From Anaerolineaceae bacterium (GTDB taxonomy: Bacteria; Chloroflexota; Anaerolineae; Aggregatilineales; Phototrophicaceae): a stretch of DNA of 64,000 nucleotides. The notes beneath the pieces were generated by a model. That model was not told where the DNA came from. It saw nothing but the letters and a program-made list of their open reading frames with translations, and made no database searches. The stretch spans positions 164,490 through 228,489 of the forward strand of contig JAPPOB010000007.1 of NCBI GenBank assembly GCA_028818375.1, written 5' to 3'. This document shows, piece by piece, positions 1 to 8,906 of the stretch. A program made the translations under genes and the position numbers. Positions within the stretch are counted from its first letter, which is position 1, and each line of letters starts with the position of its first letter.

Positions 1-2
1 CG

Positions 3-2201
3 GACGCGCGCAACACCCCGCACGAAGGCGCCGCCCAGGCGCTCTTCGCCGAACTGGCGCGCATCAGCAACCCCACCTCGCCCACCGCCGCCACCGTGCG
101 CGGTCTGCTGCGGCGGGCGCGCATCCGCATCGAAATCGCCGGCGATGATGACGACATCGACGAGGCCATTGACATCCTCGCCGAGGCCCTGGCCCTCGAC
201 CCCGAAGCGCCCGACACCATCGCCATGTTGCAGCAGGCCGGCGCCTGGAGCGGCCAGGCGCGCCAGCGCGTCAGTGACCTCTTCGCGCGTCACAACGTCA
301 CCGCCAGCGCCAGCGCCCCCAACAACGACACCGACGTGACGGCGGCGGTGCCGGAAGCCCCGGACCTGCCGGAGGATCTGCCATCCTACACGCCCTCCTA
401 CGAGCCGGAACCCGGTGAAACGGGCGGCGATCCGGCCCGGCCCGCAGCGACGGAGAGTTCGACCTGGTTTGGCCCGGATATCGAGGACACGCTCTCGCGT
501 CTGACCCAGGCCTATTACGCCGGCGAGTACCAGCAGACGGTGGACCTCGCCAATCGCGCCCTGACCATGCAGCCGGGCAACCCTGCCGCGCTGGAATACC
601 GGCAGAAGGCCGAGGACAACCTGATCCGCGGCGTGGTGCCCGATCATCGCATCCCCTTCGACGCGCGCGTGGCCTACAACCGCGCCAACTCGCTGGTGCG
701 CGCCGGTAACTACGACGAGGCTGAACGGCTCTACCGCGAAGCGCGCGACCTGGCCGAACACAGCGGCATCCTCAGCTGGAAGGATGCCGAGCAGGCGATG
801 CTCGAAATCCAGGATCTGGCCCTGGCGCGTGAACTGCTCAACGAGGGCGACCGCCTGATGGAGAGCGACCAGTGGAGCGAGGCGCTGCGCAAGTACGAGG
901 GCGCCCTGCGCGTGGTCGCCAACGACCCCCAGGCGGAGGAACGCATCGAGAACCTGCGCCGCGTCCAGCAGGATGCCGACCAGGCCGGTACACAACTGGG
1001 CATGCTCAGCGGTTCGCTACAGGAGCAGGCCAACCAGCTGGAAAACATCATGACCATCATCCAGCGCGCGCACCAGCGCCTGCCTGGCAGCCAGCGCCTG
1101 CGCCAGTTGATGGAAGCCACCAACCAGCGTCAGCTGGCCATTCGCAACCGGCTTTTTGACCAGGCGCGCATCGCCCTTTCCCGCAACGAGAACGCCGACT
1201 CTTTGGAGGAACGCCTGCAGCTGGCGGGTGAGGCCGGCGCCCTGCTGGAACTGGCCGCGATGCTGGACCCCGGCGACGCCGACCTCGCCGCCACGTCGAT
1301 GGCCGCGCGCAGTCAGATTAGCGACATGGAGAACGCGCGTCAGACCATTGAGCGCGCCGCCGCCCTCGTCGCGCAGAATTTCGAGAACGACCTGACCCAG
1401 GCGCGCAGCATGCTGGCCGGTCTGGAGGATTATTCCCAGGACCCCCGCTGGCGCAGTGTGGTCAACGAACTGATGACCCGTTACCTCGAGCGCGTCGAGG
1501 ATGCGCTTGAAGCCGGCGACCTGGACCTGGCCCGCTCCTGGCTGGACGCCGCCAACGAAGTGCCCTTTAACCTCGTCGGCCGGCGCACCGAACTGCAACG
1601 CCTGGAACGCGCCTTGCGCCGCCGTCGCGACCGTCGTCGCATGCGGACGCTGCTGCTCGTCGGCCTGCTGTTCATCGGCGCCGCCGGCGTTGCCCTGCTG
1701 TCCCGACCGCTGTGGTTCCCGGTGCTGTATCCGCCACCCACGCCCACCCCCACCAGCACGCCGACGCCGAGCAACACGCCCACCATCACCCCCACCGGCA
1801 CGGCCACCGTCACGCCCTCATGGACGCCGACGGCCAGTCAAACCCCGACCCACACGAATACACCGACCGCCACCTTCACGGCCACGGCCACGCCGACCAT
1901 CACCCTAACACCGACCATCACCGCCACGCCGACCATCACCCCTACGCCGGTCGTGCTGTGTCGCGTCTTCAATGTGCGCGACGAGGCCATCAACATTCGC
2001 GCGGCGCCCTCCACCGGATCCAGCCGCGTTGGTCTGTTGGAACCCGGTGAACTGATGGAGGTCGGTGGCCAGCAGCTCAGTGAATTCGACGGCCAGCTAT
2101 GGTATCTGGTGCGCGAGGAGCTGGGCCCCAGCGCGCGCATCACCGGCTGGGTGCGCGACGACGTCGTGCGGGCGATCGATTGCCCGCCACTGGATGGCTG
2201 A
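3..2201 (+). CDS. TPR-like membrane protein with Thr/Pro linker and SH3b domain (5' end outside window)
   Basis: The frame is open from the first bases of the window, so the real start lies upstream; the GTG at 96 is only an internal candidate. The visible 732 residues begin with degenerate tetratricopeptide-like helical repeats (for example the stretch coded around 490-600). A basic segment and one membrane span follow (coded about 1640-1710, [17 protein letters not shown]), then a Thr/Pro-rich linker (about 1735-1950) and a C-terminal SH3b-type domain (coded about 1960-2190, with [14 protein letters not shown] and GWVRDDVV). The order predicts a cytoplasmic repeat scaffold and an SH3b domain on the outside, perhaps touching the wall or envelope. 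(TP)n linkers of this kind are common in Chloroflexota envelope proteins. No enzyme motif is visible; the partner is unknown. Confidence 0.85.
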   Translation, partial: DARNTPHEGAAQALFAELARISNPTSPTAATVRGLLRRARIRIEIAGDDDDIDEAIDILAEALALDPEAPDTIAMLQQAGAWSGQARQRVSDLFARHNVTASASAPNNDTDVTAAVPEAPDLPEDLPSYTPSYEPEPGETGGDPARPAATESSTWFGPDIEDTLSRLTQAYYAGEYQQTVDLANRALTMQPGNPAALEYRQKAEDNLIRGVVPDHRIPFDARVAYNRANSLVRAGNYDEAERLYREARDLAEHSGILSWKDAEQAMLEIQDLALARELLNEGDRLMESDQWSEALRKYEGALRVVANDPQAEERIENLRRVQQDADQAGTQLGMLSGSLQEQANQLENIMTIIQRAHQRLPGSQRLRQLMEATNQRQLAIRNRLFDQARIALSRNENADSLEERLQLAGEAGALLELAAMLDPGDADLAATSMAARSQISDMENARQTIERAAALVAQNFENDLTQARSMLAGLEDYSQDPRWRSVVNELMTRYLERVEDALEAGDLDLARSWLDAANEVPFNLVGRRTELQRLERALRRRRDRRRMRTLLLVGLLFIGAAGVALLSRPLWFPVLYPPPTPTPTSTPTPSNTPTITPTGTATVTPSWTPTASQTPTHTNTPTATFTATATPTITLTPTITATPTITPTPVVLCRVFNVRDEAINIRAAPSTGSSRVGLLEPGELMEVGGQQLSEFDGQLWYLVREELGPSARITGWVRDDVVRAIDCPPLDG

Positions 2202-2206
2202 ACGCG

Positions 2207-3544
2207 CTAGAGGCAGAAGGCGAAGCGCTGCAGGTCGATGAGCCACAGCCCGCCGTTGACGCCGTTGGCGGCCAGCGCAAGCGTCGTGAAATCCGGCGAA
2301 AGCGCCATGCGGCTGCGCGCATCCGGCGCCAGTTGCAGCGGCAGCTGGCTCAGGTCATGCAGGGTCTCTGAATCCGGATTGTAGCATTGCAGACGCGCCT
2401 GGCCTTCCACCGGGCGGGCGATATAGATGCGGCGTCCGGCCGGGCTGTTCGCGAACCAGGGCGCGGGCCAGTGATTGCCGGGCGCCTCTGCCTCGAACAT
2501 CGGCACGGCGTAGTTGGTGGCGCTGTCCTTGAGGAAATAGCCGGTGACGCCATCAATGGTGGCGCTGATCACCACCCCGCGGCCATTGGCGGAAACGCCC
2601 GGCACCGTCCGCGAGGGAATGGCCTCCGACGGGTGCAGGCTGAGCCGGCGACCCTCGGAATTGCCGACCGCGTAGCTGACCGCCGTGCCATGGCCGGCGT
2701 GAAACCAGGCGATGAACACGCCGCTGTCGCCCTGCCAGCTGATGCCCTGCAGGGAAATGTTGTAAATGTCAGCGACAATCACGCGCGGAAAGCTGCCGTT
2801 GGGCTCCACGGTGAGCAGCGAATTGACCGCACTGCGGTAAAAGGCGCGGCGCCGGCCGGGCGCAAAGCTGAAGAAGGAACGGCGAAACAGCAAGGGGTCG
2901 CCCTGGCTAATGGCCTGCAGCAATGGCTCCGTCACCGCCGCCGCCCGCGGGTGCGCCGGCAGCGCGACGCGTTCCCCACCCGGCTGGTCAATCTCAAACC
3001 AGTCCCGTTGGGTGAAGACGTCGCGCCAGCAGCCACTGCTGTAACGCAAGCGTCGCGCGTCCACCCATTCCAGCTCGACGATCTCGCCGCTGTCAACCTG
3101 ACGAATGCCCGGCAAATCCTGCGTAATGCGGGGTGGCGCGAGGTCGCGCGGGTCGGCCTGTGGCAGCACATCAATGGCGGCATCGGGCGGCAACTCATCC
3201 ACGCCAAAGAGATCGAGTTGCAGCGCGAAGGGCGCGCTCTCCGACGGCCGCAGGACATGGTCTGCCGGCAGCGCTTCGCCACAGGCGCCCGTCAGAAAGC
3301 CAAAGGCCTCGCCGATCAGCGCGCCATCGGCGCTGTAGACCCTGGCGACCAGCTCGTCCACGGCCCAGGCGTTTTCGCCCGTATTCTGCAGCCGCCCCTC
3401 AATATAGGCCCCCTCCTGCCCCCACACGTCCGGCCGCAGCGCGACGGCCAGATCCAGCGGCTGCAGCTCTCCATCCTGGGCCGGCAGCGGGGCGGCCTGG
3501 ACGACGAAGAGCAGGAACAGAACCAGCGCGCGCAGCTGTGGCAT
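2207..3544 (-). CDS. secreted protein of unknown function, probable beta-propeller C-terminal half
   Basis: A 445-residue protein starting at the ATG at 3544. It has a clear signal peptide (LRALVLFLLFVVQAAPLPAQ); the frame extends 16 codons further upstream, but those residues do not belong to a signal peptide. Residues of about 25-130 look like a beta-sandwich (GRLQNTGENAWAVDELVARV, an FxxPxExxPF-like strand pattern). The second half has repeated short strands with SPDF, NSPAGRRIYIARP and GLWLIDL, as in WD40/TolB-like propellers. It converges with the upstream TPR gene, with 5 nt between the stop codons. I do not recognise a family; a secreted binding protein is the safest description. Confidence 0.75.
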   Translation of the reverse strand: MPQLRALVLFLLFVVQAAPLPAQDGELQPLDLAVALRPDVWGQEGAYIEGRLQNTGENAWAVDELVARVYSADGALIGEAFGFLTGACGEALPADHVLRPSESAPFALQLDLFGVDELPPDAAIDVLPQADPRDLAPPRITQDLPGIRQVDSGEIVELEWVDARRLRYSSGCWRDVFTQRDWFEIDQPGGERVALPAHPRAAAVTEPLLQAISQGDPLLFRRSFFSFAPGRRRAFYRSAVNSLLTVEPNGSFPRVIVADIYNISLQGISWQGDSGVFIAWFHAGHGTAVSYAVGNSEGRRLSLHPSEAIPSRTVPGVSANGRGVVISATIDGVTGYFLKDSATNYAVPMFEAEAPGNHWPAPWFANSPAGRRIYIARPVEGQARLQCYNPDSETLHDLSQLPLQLAPDARSRMALSPDFTTLALAANGVNGGLWLIDLQRFAFCL

Positions 3545-3662
3545 GCAGGATCCCGTGACGGACGGCCGAACGATTGTAGACGATGGCCGCAACCGGCGGC
3601 CACTGTGAACCCCGGCGCCGGACCGTTACAATCCGCCCTGAAGGGTGAAGGGAAGAGCGGCC

Positions 3663-4046
3663 ATGGTGCGTTGCGGCATCGACCTCATCGACATCTGCCG
3701 CGTGGCCGCGGGAATCGAACGCTTCGGCGAGCGCTTCCTGCAGCGCTTCTTCACGCCCGGTGAACGCGCGGACTGCGAGGACCGGCCGGGTAGCCTGGCT
3801 GCGCGCCTGGCCGCCAAGGAAGCCGTCGCCAAGGCCCTCGGCACGGGCATCGGCGCCGTGCGCTGGCGCGACATCGAGGTGCGCTGCGCCGGTGAGGACG
3901 GTCGGCCCGAACTGCATCTGCACGGCGCGGCCGCGGGCATCGCCAGCGGCCTGGGACTGACGCATTGGGACGTCAGCCTGACGCACACCGGCGAACAGGC
4001 GGCCGCGGTGGCGGTCGCGCAGCAGGACGGGCGCGGCCTGGGTTAA
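3663..4046 (+). CDS. acpS: holo-[acyl-carrier-protein] synthase
   Basis: AcpS moves the 4'-phosphopantetheine arm from coenzyme A to a serine of apo-ACP and so activates the fatty acid carrier. The 127-residue product has the family's usual length. It shows the Mg-binding start GIDLIDI, the second motif RLAAKEAVAKALGTG (with the family's KE..AKA signature), and the C-terminal DVSLTHTGEQAAAVAV strand. The ATG at 3663 is preferred because a purine-rich GGGAAGAG lies just upstream; a GTG at 3645 in frame would add six unlikely residues. A TACAAT hexamer at about 3626 may be the -10 box. It is followed directly by a MaoC-type gene, fitting a lipid-metabolism neighbourhood. Confidence 0.93.
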   Translation: MVRCGIDLIDICRVAAGIERFGERFLQRFFTPGERADCEDRPGSLAARLAAKEAVAKALGTGIGAVRWRDIEVRCAGEDGRPELHLHGAAAGIASGLGLTHWDVSLTHTGEQAAAVAVAQQDGRGLG

Positions 4047-4078
4047 ACTGCCCGCGGCCGTCAGTAGCGGAGGCGCCC

Positions 4079-4567
4079 ATGCGTCATACGGAATCGGGCC
4101 CGCTGGGCCTGTACTACGAGGATATCGAGACCGGCGCGGAATTCGTCACCCGCGGGCGCAGCATCACCGAGGCCGATATCGTCCAGTTCGCCGCGCTCAC
4201 CGGCGATTTCAACCCCATGCACACCGATGAGCGTTACATGCAGGGCCACCCCATGGGTCGGCGCGTGGCGCACGGCATGCTCACGCTCAGCTATGCCGTC
4301 GGCCAGATTTACCAGCTGGGCTTCATGGAACGCACGGTCATCGCCTTCCGCAGCGTGGAGATGAAGTTCAGTCTGCCGGTTTTCATCGGCGACACGCTGC
4401 ACAGTGTGCTGCGCATCACGGAAAAGCGACCTGCGCGGCGTCTCGGCGGTGGCACCGTCACGGCTGACGTGCGCATCCTCAACCAGGATGGACGCGCCGT
4501 ACAGAGCGGCACGATGACGCTCATCATCGCCTCGCGGCCGGCGGAGGCGGCCGACGGGGCCACTTGA
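4079..4567 (+). CDS. MaoC-like (R)-specific enoyl-CoA hydratase family protein
   Basis: A 162-residue single hot-dog domain of the MaoC dehydratase family. Members hydrate trans-2-enoyl-CoA to (R)-3-hydroxyacyl-CoA or act on related thioesters. The hydratase motif is present: FAALTGDFNPMHTDERYM contains the catalytic Asp and His five residues apart, as in the Aeromonas enzyme. GRRVAHGMLTLSYAVG supplies the conserved AHGM strand. The start at 4079 has a strong GGAGG at 4069-4073; an upstream in-frame start at 3965 would lie inside acpS and is rejected. It lies 32 nt after acpS and is probably co-transcribed. Whether it serves beta-oxidation, PHA supply or another thioester pathway cannot be told from the sequence. 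Confidence 0.88.
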   Translation: MRHTESGPLGLYYEDIETGAEFVTRGRSITEADIVQFAALTGDFNPMHTDERYMQGHPMGRRVAHGMLTLSYAVGQIYQLGFMERTVIAFRSVEMKFSLPVFIGDTLHSVLRITEKRPARRLGGGTVTADVRILNQDGRAVQSGTMTLIIASRPAEAADGAT

Positions 4568-4624
4568 CACACGCGCCGGGGCCAGGCTACGCTGAATCCC
4601 CGGGAGCACAACGCAGGCCTGTGT

Positions 4625-5893
4625 ATGCGCATCAAACGCGACTATTCGCGTCCCTTCTTTGGCTCCCGCCGGCGCCGGCTCCCCGGACGCAACCTGCTCC
4701 CCGTCCTGCTGCTGCTGGGCATGGCGCTGGCCTTCTTCTGGCTGCAACGCGATACCCTGCAGTACGCCGCCCTGGATCTCGTCGGTCTGGCGCCCACGCC
4801 CACGCCCTTCGCCAGCGAACTGGCCACCCGCGGCGCCGCGCTGGCGCAGGCCGGCGATCTGGCCGGCGCCGGCGCGCATTTTCTGCGGGCGGTGGAGCAG
4901 CGGCCGGACAACCTCGATTATCTCTATGAGTACGGCAAGCTGTTGATCGAACTCGACCGGGCGCAGGAAGTGCTGGAGGAGCAGCCGCTCTTCGGCGGGC
5001 TGACGCTGGTCGACCGCGCCATCGAACTGGACAGCCGCGATGCGCGCGGCTACGCGCTCAAGGCGCGCGCGCTGGTGTGGGTCGACGAGGCCGCCGACGC
5101 CATCCCCGTGGGCACCGCCGGCCTGGAGCAGAACAGCGACTTTGCCCCGCTGAACGCCGCGCTGGGGCGCGCCTACACGCGCATCGGCCGTTACCAGCAG
5201 GGTCTGGACTTCGCCGAACGGGCCGTGGAGCTGGACCCGCTGGACGTCGAGGCGCGGCGCAGTTACGCCATCGCCCTGATCTGGGTCGGCCAACGCTATG
5301 AGGCGATCAGCCAGCTGGAGGACGCGGCCGCCCTGCAGCCACGCTGGAAGGGCCCCTGGTTCGAACTGGCGGCCCAGTATCTGGCCACCGACCAGGACGA
5401 ACTGGCCATCGCCACCTACGACCAGATCCTCACCCTGGACCGCGGCGACAAGCGCGCCATGCTGCGCCTGTGTCAGGCCTGGGCCAAGGTCGGCCGCAAC
5501 GACCAGGCGCAAGGCTACTGCCAGGACGCGCTCGACATCGACCCGCAATACGCCGAGGCCTGGATCGAGATTGGACGGGCCAAATACACGCGGCGCAACT
5601 ACGAGGGCTCGATCGAGGCCTTCGAGAACTGCGCCAACTTTGGCTCGACGGCCATCGAGTGCTGGTACCTGCGCGGCCTGGCGCACTACTATCTCGGTGA
5701 GTGCGACGAGGCCTGGACCATCCTCAACGAGGCGCTGCCCATGACCCTGCGACTTGCCGAACCCGGACCCATCGTCGCCAACATCCGCGAGGGATTGCGC
5801 CTGACGACCATCTCTTGCCCGGCCTACGCCGGTGTGGCGCTGCCCACCGGCATCCCGCCCACGCCAGTCCCGCCAACCCCCATCGGCGGCTGA
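4625..5893 (+). CDS. membrane-anchored TPR protein
   Basis: A 422-residue protein with a basic N-terminus (KRDYSRPFFGSRRRR), one membrane helix at about residues 24-40 (LLPVLLLLGMALAFFWL), a short APTPTPF linker and then tetratricopeptide repeats from about residue 65 to 390 (A..ALELDP-type turns such as AERAVELDPLDVEARRSYA and YCQDALDIDPQYAEAWIEIG). It ends in a short Pro-rich tail. The positive N-terminus predicts that the repeats face outside. TPR arrays bind other proteins; no partner can be named. The next gene begins 5 nt after this stop and has the same architecture, so the two are probably one operon formed by an old duplication. Confidence 0.88.
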   Translation: MRIKRDYSRPFFGSRRRRLPGRNLLPVLLLLGMALAFFWLQRDTLQYAALDLVGLAPTPTPFASELATRGAALAQAGDLAGAGAHFLRAVEQRPDNLDYLYEYGKLLIELDRAQEVLEEQPLFGGLTLVDRAIELDSRDARGYALKARALVWVDEAADAIPVGTAGLEQNSDFAPLNAALGRAYTRIGRYQQGLDFAERAVELDPLDVEARRSYAIALIWVGQRYEAISQLEDAAALQPRWKGPWFELAAQYLATDQDELAIATYDQILTLDRGDKRAMLRLCQAWAKVGRNDQAQGYCQDALDIDPQYAEAWIEIGRAKYTRRNYEGSIEAFENCANFGSTAIECWYLRGLAHYYLGECDEAWTILNEALPMTLRLAEPGPIVANIREGLRLTTISCPAYAGVALPTGIPPTPVPPTPIGG

Positions 5894-5897
5894 GGCC

Positions 5898-7160
5898 GTG
5901 AACCTGCGCATCCCCAAACGTTACCGCCGCGGCCAGCGCCGCAACCTGTTCTCCCTGCGCTGGCTGTGGCTGTGGCTGCTGACGCCCGTGGCCCTCTACG
6001 CCGGCCTCTACGTGCTGCAGAACCGCGAGCAGTTCGCGCCCGTCGTCGAAGAGCGCCTCGACCAGTTCATCGGCGACGCCGAACGCGTGCTCGCCACGGC
6101 GCTGGCGCCCACGCCACAGCCCACCGAAGACCCCACCGTGCGCCTGCGGCTCGCCGACGCCGCCTGGCAACGGGCAGCTATCGGCGAAGCCGCCACGCTC
6201 TACGCGGAACTGGCCCCGGCGCTGCCCAACGACGTCGCCCTGCACCAGCGCCTGGCCCTCGCGCTGGTCATGGATGGCCGTCTGGCCGAGGCCCTCAACG
6301 CCGCCGAAAACGCCGTCACCGCCGATCCCTTCAGCGCCGACGCCTGGGCCCTGCGCGCCCTCATCCTGAACCGCAACGGAGACTTCACAGCGGCGCTCAT
6401 CAGCGCGCGCCACGCCCTCGGCCTGGCCGGCGAGGCGCAGCCGGCCGCCGCGCGCGCCGGCGCTTACCTCGCCGAAGCGCTCTTTGACCTCGGCTATCGC
6501 GAACGCGCCTTCAGCACGGTCAGTAGCGCGTTGCAGGAAAACCCCGACAGCCCCGAGGCGCTGCGCGTGCGCGCCCACATCAACGAGTACGCCCGCTTCG
6601 ATTACGAGGCCGCGCTGGTGGACCTGCAGCGGGCGCGTGAGCTGGCGCCGCATTTGCCCTACATCGTCATCGACCTGGCGCGGCTGCACAATTACCGCTT
6701 CGGCGACGTCGACACCTCCATCGCCCTGCTCGCGGACATCATCGACCTCAACCCGCGCAACACCATCGCGCTGCTGGAGCTGGGCACGACCTACCTGCGC
6801 GCGCTCGGCGATTATGGCCGTTCGATTGAATACCTTTCACGTTGCATCGAAAGCAACCCGCGCCACCAGAGCTGCCATTACTGGTTGGGGCGCGCGCAGA
6901 TGAATGGCAATCAATACAGCGAGGCGGCTGCCTCCTTCCGCCGCGCCATCGACATCGGCCCCGACAACGCCCGCCACTACTGGTGGACCGCCAACGCCGA
7001 TGCCTCGCAGGGCAACTGCACGGCGGCCGTCCCCTGGTTGCAGCGCGGCTATCGCCTCGCCCAGGAGAGCGGCGACGAGGTGCTGACCGGTGAGTTCGAG
7101 TTCCTGATGAGTAACTGCGGGCTGCTCACCCTGCCCGAATCGATCGGCGATCAGGGCTGA
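5898..7160 (+). CDS. membrane-anchored TPR protein, paralogue of the upstream gene
   Basis: A 420-residue protein built like its upstream neighbour: a basic start (NLRIPKRYRRGQRRN), a membrane helix near residues 20-38 (LRWLWLWLLTPVALYAGLYV), an APTPQPTEDPT linker and about eight tetratricopeptide units (for example AENAVTADPFSADAWALRALI). The GTG at 5898 is chosen because it lies just past the stop of the previous gene, with GAGG overlapping that stop; an in-frame ATG at 5832 would read through the neighbour's coding region. Its last 10 nt overlap the convergent manA gene. Role: probably an extracytoplasmic protein-binding scaffold working with the neighbour. Confidence 0.87.
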   Translation: MNLRIPKRYRRGQRRNLFSLRWLWLWLLTPVALYAGLYVLQNREQFAPVVEERLDQFIGDAERVLATALAPTPQPTEDPTVRLRLADAAWQRAAIGEAATLYAELAPALPNDVALHQRLALALVMDGRLAEALNAAENAVTADPFSADAWALRALILNRNGDFTAALISARHALGLAGEAQPAAARAGAYLAEALFDLGYRERAFSTVSSALQENPDSPEALRVRAHINEYARFDYEAALVDLQRARELAPHLPYIVIDLARLHNYRFGDVDTSIALLADIIDLNPRNTIALLELGTTYLRALGDYGRSIEYLSRCIESNPRHQSCHYWLGRAQMNGNQYSEAAASFRRAIDIGPDNARHYWWTANADASQGNCTAAVPWLQRGYRLAQESGDEVLTGEFEFLMSNCGLLTLPESIGDQG

Positions 7161-8110
7161 CGCGCCAGCAGCAACTGCGCCGCGCCCCGCAGTTCCCAGA
7201 CGCCGGCGCAGGCCGGCACCAGCGCCGTCCGCCCCGCCCGCAGCGCAAGCTCGCCCGGGCCGCAGGCCAGTGTCGCCTGGCCCGCGATGCAGGTCAGCGC
7301 CTGGAAGCGCCGTCCCGCCGTGTCGCGCCGCAGGCGGTCGCCGGCCCGCGGGTTGAGTTGCAGCAATTCGCAGACGAAGTACGCGCAGCGCGCCAGCTCG
7401 ACGACCTGTTCCTGGCGCCCGCCGTGATGCTGCAGCGGCGCCGGTTCGTCCATGTTGGCCACCATCAGGCCGCGCTCAATGTGCAAGGGGCGCGGCTGAC
7501 CGTCGAGGCCGCGCCGGCCCCAGTCGTAGAGGCGGTAGGTGCGGTCCGAGGTCTGCTGGATCTCGTAGACCAGCAGGCCCGGGCCCAGCGCGTGCAGCGT
7601 CCCGGCCGGCAGCATCAGCGCGTCGCCTGGCCGCACCGGCGTCTCCAGCAGCAGCTGCGGCAGCGTGTCCGCGCGGATGGCCGCCGCCAGCTGCTCGCGC
7701 GTGCAGCCCGGCTGCAGGCCGCGCACCAGGCGCGCGTCAGGTTCCGCCGCGACGACGTACCAGGCCTCGGTCTTGCCGCGCGGCTCGTTTTCAAGGCGCT
7801 GCGCCCAGGCGTCGTCCGGGTGCACCTGCAGGGAAAGCCAGGCGGAGGCGTCCAGCAACTTGGCCAGCAGCGGCCAGCCCTCGCCCAGGTCGACCTCCGG
7901 CCCGGCCAAATCGGCGCCGTACTGCGGCAGCAACTCGCCCAGTTCGCGCCCAGCCAGCGGCCCCGCAGCCACGGTCGCGCTGTCGTGCATGACCCAGGCC
8001 TCGCCGTATGGCTGTGCGTCGGGCAGGGGGATGCCGGCCGCCTCAAGTTTGCGCCCGCCCCAGACCTTGACCTTCAGCGCCGGCTGCAGCAGCAGCGGCC
8101 CGCCATCCAT
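7151..8110 (-). CDS. manA: mannose-6-phosphate isomerase, class I
   Basis: Interconverts mannose 6-phosphate and fructose 6-phosphate, a zinc-dependent step linking mannose to glycolysis and to GDP-mannose. The 319-residue protein is about the length of the short Bacillus-type enzymes. It has the metal ligands in order: the LQVHPDD segment (His), GKTEAWYV (Glu) and PAGTLHALG (His), then YEIQQTSDRTYRLYDWGR near the active site. The ATG at 8110 is selected because AGGAG lies 8 nt upstream; a second ATG six codons earlier sits before this ribosome-binding site. A promoter-like block shared with the epimerase at 32132 lies upstream. Confidence 0.93.
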   Translation of the reverse strand: MDGGPLLLQPALKVKVWGGRKLEAAGIPLPDAQPYGEAWVMHDSATVAAGPLAGRELGELLPQYGADLAGPEVDLGEGWPLLAKLLDASAWLSLQVHPDDAWAQRLENEPRGKTEAWYVVAAEPDARLVRGLQPGCTREQLAAAIRADTLPQLLLETPVRPGDALMLPAGTLHALGPGLLVYEIQQTSDRTYRLYDWGRRGLDGQPRPLHIERGLMVANMDEPAPLQHHGGRQEQVVELARCAYFVCELLQLNPRAGDRLRRDTAGRRFQALTCIAGQATLACGPGELALRAGRTALVPACAGVWELRGAAQLLLARQP

Positions 8111-8137
8111 GCGCGCTCCTGACGTCATCGCCCGCGC

Positions 8138-8176
8138 AGTATAGCGAGGGCCCCGATCCGAAGCATCCCGCAGGGA
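8138..8176 (-). promoter_or_regulatory. promoter block upstream of manA, shared with the 32 kb epimerase gene
   Basis: On the minus strand ATGCTT (8166-8161), a 17-bp gap and TATACT (8143-8138) form a plausible sigma-70-type promoter about 27 nt before the manA start. Just upstream lies TCCCTGCGGGA, an inverted repeat with a 3-nt centre. The 19-nt string TCCCTGCGGGATGCTTCGG recurs at 32070-32088 with the same spacing to a TATAGT box. Confidence 0.55.
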
Positions 8177-8236
8177 CAGCCCTTTTCACAGTAAACACTG
8201 CTGCACAGGCGGAAGGTCTGTGATACCCTCATTTTC

Positions 8237-8491
8237 ATGCGGGCGAGACACCGACGTACCCTCGAGCGCCTGTTCAGCCAGCCGACGCCGGCCAACATCC
8301 GCTGGCGCGAAGTTGTCGCCCTGATGGACGCGTTGGATTACGGGATCAGCGAACGATCGGGCTCGCGGGTGGCTTTTCAGTCCAGCCGCGAGACACTTGT
8401 CGTGCACAAACCCCATCCGCGCCCGGAGATTGACAGGAATGCGGCGCGTGTCATCGCCCGCTTTCTGAAAGATGAAGGGATTACACCCTAA
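8237..8491 (+). CDS. hicA: HicA-type mRNA interferase toxin
   Basis: A small 84-residue protein matching the HicA fold, a double-stranded RNA-binding-like toxin that cleaves mRNA and is neutralised by HicB. The pattern is visible: RTLERLF...IRWREVVALMDALDY, then GSRVAF and the strand LVVHKPHPRPEID, where the HicA catalytic His lies in an H-K-P-H-type context, followed by a final helix ARVIARFLKDEGI. It is immediately followed by hicB, with the two genes overlapping by one base (TAATG). A weak GATACC box at about 8222 is the only promoter hint, so the mRNA leader would be short. Confidence 0.87.
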   Translation: MRARHRRTLERLFSQPTPANIRWREVVALMDALDYGISERSGSRVAFQSSRETLVVHKPHPRPEIDRNAARVIARFLKDEGITP

Positions 8492-8859
8492 TGGAATACA
8501 AGGGCTACATCGCCAGAATAGAGTATGACGACGACTTCAAATGCCTGTGCGGCAGCGTAATGAACAGCGGCCCGTACTCCATCGTCACCTTTGTCGCCAA
8601 TGACGTCGAGGGCCTGGAGCGCGAGTTTGCCATCTCCATTGATATATATCTGGAAGCATGCGCGGAAGCGGGGCACACACCCAGGAAACCCGAGCCAGTT
8701 GAGATGCCCCTGTCCGAACCAATCTACCTGCAACTGGGCGAATCACTGCATGAGCGCATCTGGCAGGCCGCCAGGGACAGCGACCAGAGCCTCGACTGCT
8801 GGGTCGCGCAGGCGCTGGAGCGCAGCCTGGCCGCGGAGACGCCCACGCCCCGGGTCTGA
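8491..8859 (+). CDS. hicB: HicB-type antitoxin
   Basis: The 122-residue partner of HicA. Residues 1-65 form the partial RNase H-like HicB domain (MEYKGYIARIEYDDDFKCLCGSV, then DVEGLEREFAISIDIYLEACAEAG). The C-terminal 40 residues look like a ribbon-helix-helix DNA-binding part (LQLGESLHERIWQAARDSDQSLDCWVAQALERSL), as expected for an antitoxin that represses its own operon. The start overlaps the hicA stop, which favours translational coupling. The order toxin then antitoxin is the usual one for hicAB. Confidence 0.88.
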   Translation: MEYKGYIARIEYDDDFKCLCGSVMNSGPYSIVTFVANDVEGLEREFAISIDIYLEACAEAGHTPRKPEPVEMPLSEPIYLQLGESLHERIWQAARDSDQSLDCWVAQALERSLAAETPTPRV

Positions 8860-8906
8860 GCCGGGCGCGTTTGCGCCTGCGTCACCCGCCCGCTACCCTG
8901 TGGCGC

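Noticed and set aside
1732..1950. The periodic ACGCCGACC-like DNA as a CRISPR or satellite array
   Set aside because: The period is codon-sized and codes a Thr/Pro linker; there are no spacers.
4061..5917. A 618-codon open frame on the minus strand opposite the first TPR gene and the MaoC-type gene
   Set aside because: Its residues are low-complexity Arg/Gly/Gln-rich with no domain, and it is antisense to well-supported genes. High GC leaves long antisense frames open.
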